Positions 29,220-37,859 of a DNA stretch of 64,000 nt are shown here, piece by piece. Positions within the stretch are counted from its first letter, which is position 1; every line of letters starts with the position of its first letter. The position numbers were made by a program, and so were the translations under genes. The stretch is from Nocardia amamiensis NBRC 102102 (GTDB lineage Bacteria; Actinomycetota; Actinomycetes; Mycobacteriales; Mycobacteriaceae): contig NZ_BDBA01000002.1 of the NCBI RefSeq assembly GCF_001612745.1, positions 1-64,000 of the forward strand. Reading direction: 5' to 3'. Below the pieces are notes generated by a model. It made no database searches. It saw only the letters and a program-made list of their open reading frames with translations, and had not been told where the DNA came from.

Positions 29220-29684
29220 CTACTTCCCGTGCGCCCGCAACTGATAGAGCCCCTCGGTCTCCGCGACCACCACGCCGTCGGCGTCGGTGACCACCGCCCG
29301 CAAAGTGAAGTCGGCTTTGCCGTTCGCGGTGGCCTCGGCGGTGATGCGCGCGATCTCGTCCTCCGCCAGCGTCGCCTCCGCGCGGACGTCGGTCTTGGCC
29401 GGCTTGCGGAAGAAGATGTGCAGGTCTTTCACCAGCGGATAGAACGCCGCATTATCGAAGGTGGCGACGGCGATCGCGCCGCCGAGAATCTCCGCGACGG
29501 CGAACAGCGCGCCCGCGTACATCGCGCCGAAATGGTTGCCGTTGCCTTCGGCGGGCACCGAGGTCGCCGCGAAACCGCGTCGCACCTCGACTGCCTGGAC
29601 GCCCATCTTGTGCGCGATCGGGATGGTGAATTCCAATGCCCCGTTGACGATGTCCTTGAACGGAGGAGTATCGACGTCGCTCAT
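29220..29684 (-). CDS. Hotdog-fold thioesterase (DUF4442/PaaI-like)
   Basis: 154 aa from ATG 29684 (an in-frame ATG at 29696 is possible). The hotdog core is 'GNGNHFGAMYAGALFAVAEI', with the N(H)xGxx(Y) helix, followed by beta strands. It resembles DUF4442/YiiD-C-like acyl-CoA thioesterases. No CoA-pathway neighbour; a housekeeping role is likely. Confidence 0.75.
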   Translation of the reverse strand: MSDVDTPPFKDIVNGALEFTIPIAHKMGVQAVEVRRGFAATSVPAEGNGNHFGAMYAGALFAVAEILGGAIAVATFDNAAFYPLVKDLHIFFRKPAKTDVRAEATLAEDEIARITAEATANGKADFTLRAVVTDADGVVVAETEGLYQLRAHGK

Positions 29685-29873
29685 CCGCGCGACCATCCCT
29701 TCACCCGGAGGTGGCCAGCACCTCGTTGTCTCTGCCACGGCCACCTCGGTGGACCTCAGCGAAGCGTAGGCGCTCGGCGGCCGCGTCGACAGAGTATTGG
29801 CATACTGCCAACACGCGCTACCGGAACAGGTCGGCGCGACCACCGAGGTGCGCGCCCCGTCGGTCTCGTCACC

Positions 29874-30440
29874 TCAGCGCGAGGCGGGAACCAGTTCCCG
29901 GGTGATGGCGGTGACGAAATCGGGCAGGTCGCCCGGATTGCGCGAGGTGAGCAGCGTCCAACCGTCCTCGGCGGAGCGGACCGCCGGTTCGTCGACCCAC
30001 GCGCCGCCGGCGTTGACGAGATCGGCGCGCAAGGAGAAGTACGAGGTCAGCGTCTTGCCGCGAACCAGGTCTGCATTCACGAGCAGCCAGGGGCCGTGAC
30101 AGATCGCGGCGATCGTCTTACCCGCGCTCGCGAACTCCTTGGCCAGCTCGACCGCCCGGTCGGTGACGCGCAGCCGGTCGGTGTTCACCGTGCCGCCGGG
30201 CACCACGAGCACGTCGAAGTCGTCGACGGAGACCTCGTGCAGCGACGAGTCCGGTTGCACGACCGCGTCTTTGTCCACGTCGTGCCGGAACGTCTGCACC
30301 TGTTCGCGCTTGGGCGCGGCGTGGGTGACCCGCGCGCCTCGCTCGCGTAACTCATCGCGCGGCACCAGCAGTTCGTCTCGCTCCACCCCCATGTTCGAGG
30401 TGATGATCAGGACCCTCGTGCCGTCGAGCTGATCGGTCAT
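29874..30440 (-). CDS. DJ-1/PfpI family protein
   Basis: 188 aa. The nucleophile elbow is 'AAICHGPWLLVNAD' with Cys, and 'VLVVPGGTVNTDRLR' precedes it. It fits the PfpI/YhbO group (intracellular protease or protein deglycase under oxidative or electrophile stress). Same strand as the MerR gene upstream, with a gap of 57 bp. Confidence 0.85.
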   Translation of the reverse strand: MTDQLDGTRVLIITSNMGVERDELLVPRDELRERGARVTHAAPKREQVQTFRHDVDKDAVVQPDSSLHEVSVDDFDVLVVPGGTVNTDRLRVTDRAVELAKEFASAGKTIAAICHGPWLLVNADLVRGKTLTSYFSLRADLVNAGGAWVDEPAVRSAEDGWTLLTSRNPGDLPDFVTAITRELVPASR

Positions 30441-30497
30441 GAGCGACTCCTTTGATCGGAAATGGTCCCGATTCGGACATGCCGCTCGAGGCCCCGG

Positions 30498-31157
30498 CTA
30501 AACCTCGCCGGACGCGGAAGACGTGGCGGCGCCTGGCGGCAACAGCGTCTCGGAGAGATGTTCCTGCGCCAGGCGGCGCAGCGCCACGAGCAGGGTGTCG
30601 CCGAGGATCGTTCCGACGATCGCGGTTTCGGCCATCCGCTCGAGGCCGCGTTCGTTGCCGACCAAGGCCATGTCGGTGGCGGCGATGACTTCGCTGGCAC
30701 CCGCGTAGGCGTCCATCGCCTCGACCACGTCAACGTGGCCGAGCAGGCGCAACGCGGCGCACACGTCGACGAGGGTGCCGCGTGCGGGGCTGTCTTCGTG
30801 GATCCGCCAGCCTCGCCGGTCGAGCAGGGCGGCGACGTCTCGGGCGGCCGCCTCCCGCTGCTCGTCACCAACCGGCGACCTGCGCCCGCCCAGCGCGTAC
30901 TGCACGCGGCCGAGTAAGGCGCGCGTGGACAGGCTGCCGCTGTCGAGCACCGCGAGCAATTCCTTGGCCGCCTCGATGGACAGGCCACCGATATCGAGCA
31001 GCGCCCGGATCAGCCGCAGGCGGCTGACGTGGTCGTCGCCGTATTCCGCCTGGTTGCGATGGGTTCGCAGGCCCGAAGGTAACAGCCCCTCACGCACGTA
31101 GTACTTGATCGTCGCGGGAGAAACGCCGCAGACGCGGCTGAGTTCGGCGATCCGCAT
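30498..31157 (-). CDS. MerR-family transcriptional regulator
   Basis: 219 aa from ATG 31157. N-terminal helix-turn-helix plus wing: 'MRIAELSRVCGVSPATIKYY' and 'RTHRNQAEYGDDHVSRLRLI'. A coiled coil and an alpha-helical C-terminus of ~120 residues resemble the effector part of longer MerR proteins. No conserved metal-binding cysteines. It is divergent from three membrane-protein genes, with the ACTATC-type repeats in between. The PfpI gene downstream may be in its operon. Confidence 0.85.
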   Translation of the reverse strand: MRIAELSRVCGVSPATIKYYVREGLLPSGLRTHRNQAEYGDDHVSRLRLIRALLDIGGLSIEAAKELLAVLDSGSLSTRALLGRVQYALGGRRSPVGDEQREAAARDVAALLDRRGWRIHEDSPARGTLVDVCAALRLLGHVDVVEAMDAYAGASEVIAATDMALVGNERGLERMAETAIVGTILGDTLLVALRRLAQEHLSETLLPPGAATSSASGEV

Positions 31158-31222
31158 CAGACTTCCTCGGTCTCGGTCACACGTATTGACAGTGGAGAGT
31201 ACAGCTATCCATAATCTGTACT

Positions 31223-31243
31223 GATAGTACAACTATCGATAGT
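31223..31243. promoter_or_regulatory. Overlapping GATAGT/ACTATC dyads in MerR divergent promoter
   Basis: GATAGT (31223-31228)-ACA-ACTATC (31232-31237) is an inverted repeat. ACTATCGATAGT (31232-31243) is a perfect 12-bp palindrome. They sit in an AT-rich island (31199-31250) between the MerR gene and the membrane-protein operon and are likely the MerR operator over both promoters. Confidence 0.65.
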
Positions 31244-31267
31244 ATAAGTTCCGAAAGGCTGAGACTC

Positions 31268-32230
31268 GTGACCGCCCTCTTCCAGCGCTATCCCGCTCTG
31301 TCCTGGCATCGCCCGCTGATGCTGCTGGCCGTCGCGATGGCGTTGCTCGTCGTCTGGTCGATCGCGGGCACGGTGCTCGACGATCGCACCCTCACCGGGC
31401 TGCCGATCTGGGCCAAATCCGCCAAGTTCGCCCTATCCGTGCTGATCTACGCCGTCACCTGGGCATGGTTGATCGCGCAGCTCACCCGCTGGCGCCGGAT
31501 CGCGTGGTGGGCGGGCACCATCGCCGCGCTCGGCCTCGCGCTGGAGTTGGTCGTCATCGTGACCCAGATCGTGCGGGGCACCACCAGTCACTTCAATTTC
31601 ACGACGCCGTTGAACGCGGCGCTCTGGTCGGCGATGGGCTCGTCGATCGTGGTGGTCTGGATCGCCACGCTGGTCGTCTCGATCGTGCTGTTCGTCAATC
31701 CGACGGCCGACCACGCGCGTAATGCGGCGATCCGGTGCGGCACCGTGCTGGCGCTCGCAGGCGCGGCGCTGGGCTTCTTGATGCTTCGGGAAACGCCGGA
31801 ACAGCGGGACGCGGGCAGCTCGATCAGCGGGGCCCACACCGTCGGACTCTCCGATGGCGGACCAGGGTTGCCGATTCTCGGCTGGAGTACCGCCGGAGGC
31901 GATCTGCGGATACCGCATTTCATCGGAATGCACGCGTTGCAGGTGATTCCCCTGGTTCTGCTAGCGATAGAACTGGCGGCGCGACGGATTCCGGCACTGC
32001 GATCAGTAGAGACCAGAAGAACGCTCGTCAAGATCGCGGCGGCCGCCTACGGCGCCGTGCTGGCCGCGCTTACCTGGCAGGCGTTGCGGGGGCAGTCGGT
32101 GGTGCATCCCGATGCGGCGACGCTGGTGGCCTTCGGTGTGATCATCGTTGCCGCCGCGGGTTCGACGGCTGCGGTACTGCGGCCGAAGCCGGTAGTTGCG
32201 GAACGCGTCCCGGTAGGGACCAGCCGATGA
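31268..32230 (+). CDS. Polytopic membrane protein of unknown family
   Basis: 320 aa with about eight hydrophobic segments and short loops; Trp-rich first helices 'YALTWAWLIAQL'-like ('VTWAWLIAQLTRWRR'). One periplasmic loop is Gly-rich, with 'GAHTVGLSDGGPGLP' and 'DLRIPHFIGMHALQ'. I do not recognise the family. The GTG/ATG overlap with the ABA4-like gene makes it the first of a three-gene operon controlled by the MerR gene. Confidence 0.65.
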   Translation: MTALFQRYPALSWHRPLMLLAVAMALLVVWSIAGTVLDDRTLTGLPIWAKSAKFALSVLIYAVTWAWLIAQLTRWRRIAWWAGTIAALGLALELVVIVTQIVRGTTSHFNFTTPLNAALWSAMGSSIVVVWIATLVVSIVLFVNPTADHARNAAIRCGTVLALAGAALGFLMLRETPEQRDAGSSISGAHTVGLSDGGPGLPILGWSTAGGDLRIPHFIGMHALQVIPLVLLAIELAARRIPALRSVETRRTLVKIAAAAYGAVLAALTWQALRGQSVVHPDAATLVAFGVIIVAAAGSTAAVLRPKPVVAERVPVGTSR

Positions 32231-32673
32231 CGAACCTTCTTTTCGACCTCACCTTCTGGTTCGCCGCACCGTTCTGGGCGCTGATGATCCTGGCGCCGAG
32301 ATGGGAGCGGACCAGCGCCGTGGTCGCGTCACCGCTCATCTGCCTGCCACCGCTGATCATCTACGCGGCACTGGTCGTCCCCGAGTTCGGTCCGTTCGCC
32401 AGTGTCCTGGTCAACCCGAATCTGCCCGGGCTGCAAGACATCCTGGGCGACGGCCCGGGCGCGGCGGCGGCCTGGGCACACTTCGTGGGATTCGATCTGT
32501 TCCTCGGGCGATGGATCTTCCTCGACAGCCGCACTCGCGGTCTGCCGCCACTACTGATCAGCCCCCTGCTGGTGCTCACCATCCTGTTCGCGCCGATCGG
32601 CGTCCTGCTCTACCTGCTCATCCAGCTCACCAAAGCTCCGGCGCCCAACCGGTCCGTCCCCATGGAGGCATGA
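32227..32673 (+). CDS. ABA4-like membrane protein
   Basis: 148 aa with four membrane segments. Plant ABA4 (neoxanthin synthesis) and its bacterial homologues share the pattern 'LTFWFAAPFWALMILAPRW', then 'AAWAHFVGFDLFLGRWIFLD'. In bacteria the function is unproven. It overlaps the previous gene by 4 bp (ATGA) and the next by 1-4 bp. Confidence 0.7.
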   Translation: MTNLLFDLTFWFAAPFWALMILAPRWERTSAVVASPLICLPPLIIYAALVVPEFGPFASVLVNPNLPGLQDILGDGPGAAAAWAHFVGFDLFLGRWIFLDSRTRGLPPLLISPLLVLTILFAPIGVLLYLLIQLTKAPAPNRSVPMEA

Positions 32674-33194
32674 TGGAAACCCTGCTCGTTCTACTGACCA
32701 CGCTGCTCGTGCTGCGCGCGGCGGGCGCACTCGGCGCTCGCCGGTTCACCAACTGGCCCACTTGCGCCGCCTTCGCCCTCGGCGTGATGCTGATCATGAC
32801 CGGGACCACGCATTTCCTTCCTGAGGCATTCGCGGACTCCCCTGCGCCCACGCACGCGGACTTCATCCCCATGGTGCCGCCGTTCGTGCCGCTCCCCAGC
32901 CTGATGATCTATCTGACCGGGGTCTTGGAACTGCTCGGCGCGCTGGGACTGTTCCGCACCAAGACCCGCCGCCCCGCCGGGGTCGGGCTGGTTGCGCTGT
33001 TCGTCGTGATGCTGCCCGCCAATGTCTACGCCGCCGTGTCCGACGTGCCGTTCAACGGCGCACCCGCGACACCGCTGTGGGTGCGGATCCCCGAGCAGGT
33101 GGTGTACATCGGCGTCGCCCTGTGGGCAGCCGGAGTGCTGCGGTTTCCGCGACGAGGTCGCACGAAAATCGCAAGAAACCACGTGACCACCTGA
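32673..33194 (+). CDS. DoxX-like membrane protein, copy 2
   Basis: 173 aa from ATG 32673 (GGAGG at 32664-32668; ATG 32670 is an alternative that overlaps the upstream stop). Four-helix DoxX-like with 'GTTHFLPEAF', 'GVLELLGALGLF' and 'ALFVVMLPANVYAA', matching the DoxX protein at 7097-7534 in the last signature ('VVM(F/L)PANV'). It ends the MerR-linked operon and is followed by a terminator. Redox or electrophile-stress use is suggested by the DJ-1 and MerR neighbours. Confidence 0.75.
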   Translation: METLLVLLTTLLVLRAAGALGARRFTNWPTCAAFALGVMLIMTGTTHFLPEAFADSPAPTHADFIPMVPPFVPLPSLMIYLTGVLELLGALGLFRTKTRRPAGVGLVALFVVMLPANVYAAVSDVPFNGAPATPLWVRIPEQVVYIGVALWAAGVLRFPRRGRTKIARNHVTT

Positions 33195-33214
33195 CAACAC
33201 GCAGGCGCAAGACC

Positions 33215-33245
33215 GCACCGAGGCCCGCTCAGCGGGTCTCGGTGC
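33215..33245 (+). terminator. Stem-loop terminator after DoxX copy 2
   Basis: GCACCGAGGCCCGCT pairs with AGCGGGTCTCGGTGC (one G-U), a 15-bp stem 20 bases after the stop, followed by TTTCGG. It closes the three-gene membrane operon. Confidence 0.75.
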
Positions 33246-33404
33246 TTTCGGTCCGTCGTACTCGTCAACGGCCGGAAGCCATGAAAGTCGACCGCGCGCC
33301 TCGATTCCGGAGCCCCCGCAGCACGGGCAACAGCCGTGCGGAGTCCTCGAACGCCGGCCTGTCGCCAAGCCAGCGGTGACAGACCGCACACCCACCTGGA
33401 CATC

Positions 33405-33422
33405 CCATACGGTATGGTATGG
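33405..33422. promoter_or_regulatory. GTATGG-based operator before TetR gene
   Basis: CCATAC-G-GTATGG (33405-33417) is a palindrome with a single central base, followed by a further GTATGG at 33417-33422. It ends 24 bp upstream of the TetR start and is therefore a candidate autorepression site. The flanking TGGACATC is repeated on both sides. Confidence 0.6.
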
Positions 33423-33446
33423 ACATCGGTGGCAGAGGAGGTTCCG

Positions 33447-33992
33447 ATGGCCAAGCGGGATTGGCTCGACGCAGGTTTCGCGGTGCTGGCCGAAGACGGG
33501 GCGCGCGCCCTGACCGTCGATCGTCTGTGCGCCGACCTCGGGCTGACGAAAGGGTCGTTCTACCACCACTTCCGGGGCATGTCGGGATACAAGACCGCCC
33601 TGCTCGAGCATTTCGAGACCGAGTTCACCGGACGCTACATCGCCGAGGCGGAAGAGGGCGACGCCCCCGCGCACGACCGGCTGGCTCGCTTGCGCAATCG
33701 CATCCTCGCGGATCACGAAGCGGAGCGCGCGGTGGAGATCGCGATGCGTGCCTGGGCGATGCAGGATCCCGAGGTCTACCGACTCCACGAGCGCGTGGAC
33801 CAGCGGCGCGTCGACTACGTCGCGGCCCTGTTGCGCGATATCGGCGAATTCGGCGACGAGACAGAGCTTTTGGCGCGCCTGTACTACCTGGCGCTGATCG
33901 GGGCGCAGCAGGTGATCCCGCCGCTGCCGCCGCAGGACATCGCCGAGATCTACGCCTTCGTCAGGCGACTGGCGACGAAGAAGGAGAAGTGA
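33447..33992 (+). CDS. TetR-family regulator
   Basis: 181 aa from ATG 33447 (GAGGAGG at 33436-33441). HTH 'LTVDRLCADLGLTKGSFYHHF' at about residues 22-42. The C-terminal domain is short, with tryptophan in 'AMRAWAMQDPEV'. Its stop overlaps the next ATG, so it is co-translated with the DUF6463-like gene. The GTATGG palindrome lies upstream. Confidence 0.85.
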   Translation: MAKRDWLDAGFAVLAEDGARALTVDRLCADLGLTKGSFYHHFRGMSGYKTALLEHFETEFTGRYIAEAEEGDAPAHDRLARLRNRILADHEAERAVEIAMRAWAMQDPEVYRLHERVDQRRVDYVAALLRDIGEFGDETELLARLYYLALIGAQQVIPPLPPQDIAEIYAFVRRLATKKEK

Positions 33993-34393
33993 TGCCTGCA
34001 CTCGGTCCCTGGGTACCACGGCTGATTTTCGCGACGGCCGCCATCCATTTCGTGTGGGCTTTCGTGCAGCCCAACGATTGGGCGGGCATCGCGGGCGAAG
34101 GATTCTTGGCGACGGCGGTCGATACCGACGACCCTGACTACTTCGCACGCGACGCCAGCGTGTGGTTCATGATGTGCGGAATCGCGCTGTTGTCCATCGG
34201 CACGCTCACCCGTGATGCGCTGTCGGCTACCGGTCGCGTTCCCGGCCACGTCGGCTGGCATCTGATCGCGATCGGAATTCCCTTGACTGTCATCTACTTT
34301 CCCGTCACCGGCGGATGGCTGATCCTGGGTATCGGGGTGGTGGCACTGGGGGCCGCGCGCCGCTCGGTCACCGGTCGGCAGCACGCGACCTGA
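33992..34393 (+). CDS. DUF6463-like small membrane protein
   Basis: 133 aa with four membrane segments and a conserved-looking 'HFVWAFVQPNDWAGIAGEGF' N-terminus typical of DUF6463. TGATG overlap with the TetR stop shows coupling. It is presumably the target regulated by that TetR protein. Function unknown. Confidence 0.7.
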   Translation: MPALGPWVPRLIFATAAIHFVWAFVQPNDWAGIAGEGFLATAVDTDDPDYFARDASVWFMMCGIALLSIGTLTRDALSATGRVPGHVGWHLIAIGIPLTVIYFPVTGGWLILGIGVVALGAARRSVTGRQHAT

Positions 34394-34586
34394 TCCAGGT
34401 TCTCTTCCACCGCAACTGTTCCGAACTCGGCCTGGCGATATCTCGCCGCGCACAGCAACTTCACCGACCCTGTATCCCCACGGCGTCATTCGCCGCACGT
34501 CACGGGGTAGGTGCACGGCGGCCTCTCCGCCATGACGAAAGCTCGATGACCCTGCCCTGATCCGAACGACACGAAAGACCGGAGCA

Positions 34587-35558
34587 ATGAATCCATCAGC
34601 GACGAAAGAGAGCACGGCGACCGATCCGGGTAGGTCGGCGATGCCATTGCCGCGCAGGGCGTTATCGCTTGCGGCAGCCCCGGCGGGCGCTCTCCTCGGT
34701 GCCCTGCTCGCCTTCCGCATGTATCACCCGCCGCGGCGCAAACACCATCGGTCTCCGGAGGATTTCGGGCTGAACGCGACCGAACGGACAGTCGAGTTCG
34801 CGCCGGGCAAGCACATCCACCTGTGGCTGTGCGAGGGCGATGCCGACCGGGTCGTGGTGCTCGGTCACGGCGTGGGGCTCAGCAAGTCGGCGTCACTCGC
34901 CCACGCGAAGTTCTTGCACGAGGCCGGGCACACCGTGTGCCTGTTCGACCATCGCAACCATGGCGCCAGCAGCGCCGATCGCCGGTTCCGGCGGGTTGGT
35001 GAGCATTTCACCACCGACATCGTTTCCGTGGTGTCGGCACTGCGTGCATCGCCGACCTATCATTCGGCCAAGATCGCGTTGTACGGGTTTTCGTTCTCGA
35101 CCTTCCCTTCGGTGAACGCCCTGACCCGACAAGGGTTCTCGGTGGACGCCATCGTCTGCGACAGCGGCCCCGGTGACGACGGACGCGAGATCTTCGAGAG
35201 CTTTCTCCGCGCCGGCGCGTTGCCGCTGCCGGACCTCTTCTCGGCGGGGCCCGCCGGAAAGGTCACGGCCGCCTCGATGAGCGCCACCGCGATGCTCATG
35301 CTGGGCGTCGACTGGCCTCCGGAGCCGACGCCAGCCCTCGAACGCGTTCCCGCCCTGCTCGTCTCAGGTGGCGACGACCGGATCATCTCCCCTGACTCGG
35401 TCCGATCCTTCGCCGAGCGCTACCCGCGCTTCCGCGCCCGCATGCTGCCCGGCGTCGAACATTTGGCCGGACTGAAGACCGAACCGCGCACCTACACCGA
35501 AACCGTCCTCGAATTCCTCGATCAGGCCTTGCGGGTCGACCGGACCATCGTCGACTGA
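34587..35558 (+). CDS. Alpha/beta hydrolase with N-terminal membrane anchor
   Basis: 323 aa. A hydrophobic segment, 'LSLAAAPAGALLGALLAF', sits at about residues 27-44. The hydrolase core has oxyanion region 'VVVLGHGVGLSKSAS', nucleophile elbow 'IALYGFSFSTFPSV' and Asp in 'LLVSGGDDRIISPD'. The His is probably in 'PGVEHLAGLKTE'. GGAG at 34580-34583. It ends before a bidirectional terminator. Esterase substrate unknown. Confidence 0.8.
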   Translation: MNPSATKESTATDPGRSAMPLPRRALSLAAAPAGALLGALLAFRMYHPPRRKHHRSPEDFGLNATERTVEFAPGKHIHLWLCEGDADRVVVLGHGVGLSKSASLAHAKFLHEAGHTVCLFDHRNHGASSADRRFRRVGEHFTTDIVSVVSALRASPTYHSAKIALYGFSFSTFPSVNALTRQGFSVDAIVCDSGPGDDGREIFESFLRAGALPLPDLFSAGPAGKVTAASMSATAMLMLGVDWPPEPTPALERVPALLVSGGDDRIISPDSVRSFAERYPRFRARMLPGVEHLAGLKTEPRTYTETVLEFLDQALRVDRTIVD

Positions 35559-35591
35559 GTGTGTACATCCCTGCCGGAACGACCAGCGCGG

Positions 35592-35631
35592 CCGAAGGGA
35601 CCGGCTCGCGAATCCGAGTCGGTCCCTTCGG
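35592..35631. terminator. Bidirectional terminator between hydrolase and IPT genes
   Basis: CCGAAGGGACCGGCTCG and CGAGTCGGTCCCTTCGG form a 17-bp stem with one G-U/A-C change and a 6-nt loop. It is centred between two convergent genes and shows no strong T-tract, the usual actinobacterial form. Confidence 0.8.
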
Positions 35632-35679
35632 TGCTCACACATGGCCTCGCTCAGAGCCAGGCCGGTGCGGGCAATCCCG

Positions 35680-37398
35680 TCAGCTGTAGGTGAAGGAAAC
35701 CCCGGTAGCGATGCCACCTGGGGTGACGACCGTGACGGGCACCGTACCGAGGCCCACCGGCGTGACCGCGGTGATCTGCGTAGCCGAGTTGACCGTGAAC
35801 GACGTCGCCGGAAGGATTCCGAAGAACACCGCAGTGGCACCCGTGAATCCGTTGCCGGTCAGCGTCACGGTGGTTCCTCCGGTCACCGGACCCGTAGCCG
35901 GGCTGATCGACGTCACGGTCGGAGCGGGCGCATACGTGAACGAAACCCCGGCACTCGTACCAGCCGAGGTCGTCACCGTGACCGGCACCGTCCCCGTTCC
36001 CGCAGGAGCGAGCGCGATGATCGAGGTGTTGGACAACGCGATGAAGAACGTCGCCGGAGTGGCGCCGAAATTCACGGCGGTAGTGCCGGTGAACCCCGTG
36101 CCGGTCAAGGTCACCAGGACCCCGCCGGTCACCGGACCCGAACTCGGACTGATCGACACAATCGCGGGAATCCCCACATACGTGAACGGCAACCCGTTAC
36201 TCGAACCCGACGGGGTGGTGACGGTCACCTGCACGGTACCCGTCCCGGGCGGGGCGACCGCCGTGACCTGCGAATCCGACACGACGGTGAACGAAGTCGC
36301 CGGCGTGGCACCGAAATTGACTGCGGTCGTGGCGGACAGGCCCACGCCGGTGAGAGTCACCGTAGTGCCCCCGGCTTGCGGCCCCACCAGCGGATTCAAG
36401 AAGAACAGGATCGGCGGCAACACGTAAGAGAAGGAGATCCCGTTGCTCGTGCCGCCCGGGCCGGTGACGGTGACCGGCACGGAACCGATCCCCACTGGAG
36501 AGACCGCCGTGATCTGCGTAGGCGAGTTGACCGTGAACGACGTCGCCGGAAGGATTCCGAAGAACACCGCAGTGGCGCCGGTGAATCCCGTGCCGGTCAA
36601 GATGACCGTGGTCCCTCCGGTCACCGGACCGGAAGTCGGGTTGATCGACGTCAGCGTGGGAGCCGGCAGGTACGTGAACGAAACCCCGGCGCTCGTACCG
36701 GCCGAGGTCGTCACCGTGACCGGCACCGTCCCCGTTCCCGCAGGAGCGATCGCAACGATCAACGTATCGGACAACACGCCATAGAAGGTCGCTGGAGTGG
36801 CGCCGAAATTCACGGCGGTAGCACCGGTGAACCCCGTGCCGGTCAAGGTCACCAGGACCCCACCGGTCACCGGACCCGAACTCGGACTGATCGAAGCAAT
36901 CACGGGAACCCCCACATAGGTGAACGAAAGACCGTTACTCGAACCCGACGGCGTAGTGACCGTCACCTGTACCGTGCCCGCACCGGGCGGAGCGACCGCC
37001 GTGACCTGCGTGTTCGACACCACCGTGAACGAAGTCGCCGGTGTGGCACCGAAACTCACGGCGGTAGCTCCGGACAGGCCCGAACCGGTGATGATCACCG
37101 GTGTCCCACCCGCGGCCGGTCCTCCGGTGGGGCTGAGCGAGGTCAACGAAGGAACCTGAGCGTAGGTATAGGGAAACCCATTACTCGTTCCCCCGATGTT
37201 GGAGACGGTGACCTGCACCGTCCCCGTCCCCGGCGGTGCGATCGCCGTTATCTGCGAAGGGGAATCCAACGTAAAGGTAGTCGCGGTCGTACCGAACCGG
37301 ACTGTAGTGGGTCCGGTGAACCCGCTACCGCTGATAACCACACTATTGCCCCCGGAAGCTGGCCCCGAGGTTGGAGAGAGAGAAGTGATAGTAGGCAT
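35680..37398 (-). CDS. Seven-domain IPT/TIG repeat protein
   Basis: 572 aa from ATG 37398, seven bases after AAGGAGG; no signal peptide or anchor is visible. It consists solely of seven Ig-like IPT/TIG domains of about 82 residues. Each begins with a 'SISPxSGPVTGG' motif and ends 'G(V/L)SFTY'. Domains 2-4 and 5-7 are two copies of a three-domain block, offset by 738 bp and nearly identical in places. Composition is Thr/Val/Gly/Ala-rich with no cysteine. Similar actinobacterial proteins exist without known function; surface binding or phage-tail-like adhesion is inference. The opposite strand also stays open because of the repeat, but is not coding. Confidence 0.85.
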   Translation of the reverse strand: MPTITSLSPTSGPASGGNSVVISGSGFTGPTTVRFGTTATTFTLDSPSQITAIAPPGTGTVQVTVSNIGGTSNGFPYTYAQVPSLTSLSPTGGPAAGGTPVIITGSGLSGATAVSFGATPATSFTVVSNTQVTAVAPPGAGTVQVTVTTPSGSSNGLSFTYVGVPVIASISPSSGPVTGGVLVTLTGTGFTGATAVNFGATPATFYGVLSDTLIVAIAPAGTGTVPVTVTTSAGTSAGVSFTYLPAPTLTSINPTSGPVTGGTTVILTGTGFTGATAVFFGILPATSFTVNSPTQITAVSPVGIGSVPVTVTGPGGTSNGISFSYVLPPILFFLNPLVGPQAGGTTVTLTGVGLSATTAVNFGATPATSFTVVSDSQVTAVAPPGTGTVQVTVTTPSGSSNGLPFTYVGIPAIVSISPSSGPVTGGVLVTLTGTGFTGTTAVNFGATPATFFIALSNTSIIALAPAGTGTVPVTVTTSAGTSAGVSFTYAPAPTVTSISPATGPVTGGTTVTLTGNGFTGATAVFFGILPATSFTVNSATQITAVTPVGLGTVPVTVVTPGGIATGVSFTYS

Positions 37399-37859
37399 GG
37401 CGCTGCCTCCTTGTTGCTGGTTCCACTGCACCGGGAGGTGCGCGACCTTTCGGTGGCCCGGCTCTACACCATTAACCGCCCCAGACCAGCACAGGGGCAA
37501 TGGATGCGCCGCTCCGATTTTGTCCGTTTTCGGATTTGCTACTGCGCGTACACAATCGCAGCGTGTTCAAGTCTCACTTCTCGTGGGCAAGGTTCGCTGA
37601 CAAATTTTATAGCCGGTTCCCTGCCACATCTATGAAAGTAGGACAGGCCGCAGACAGAATCCGTTGCACGCGAGGGAGTTCCTTGCTCTTCGAGCTGGCC
37701 GACATTTTCGATGAGCCCACGCTAGCGGCGCACGCCTGCGCATATCGACTGCGAACATATTGCCCCCGTGCGCCTTCCACGTTCGCTTCGGCCTCTGGCC
37801 GCATGCGTGCGCGATCCGTCGTCAGGAGTGCACCGCCGACGGATGGGTACAACGGAATC
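37399..37859. other. Divergent intergenic region
   Basis: 461 bp with the IPT gene promoter at its left. Its right half is an open frame continuous with the mycolyltransferase, but without sequence resembling a domain. I see no other gene. Confidence 0.4.

Noticed and set aside
35641..37635. A 664-codon open frame on the plus strand across the IPT gene
   Set aside because: The product is a low-complexity Arg/Gly/Asp-rich repeat produced by the reverse complement of the IPT repeats. The minus strand has AAGGAGG and a real domain family.
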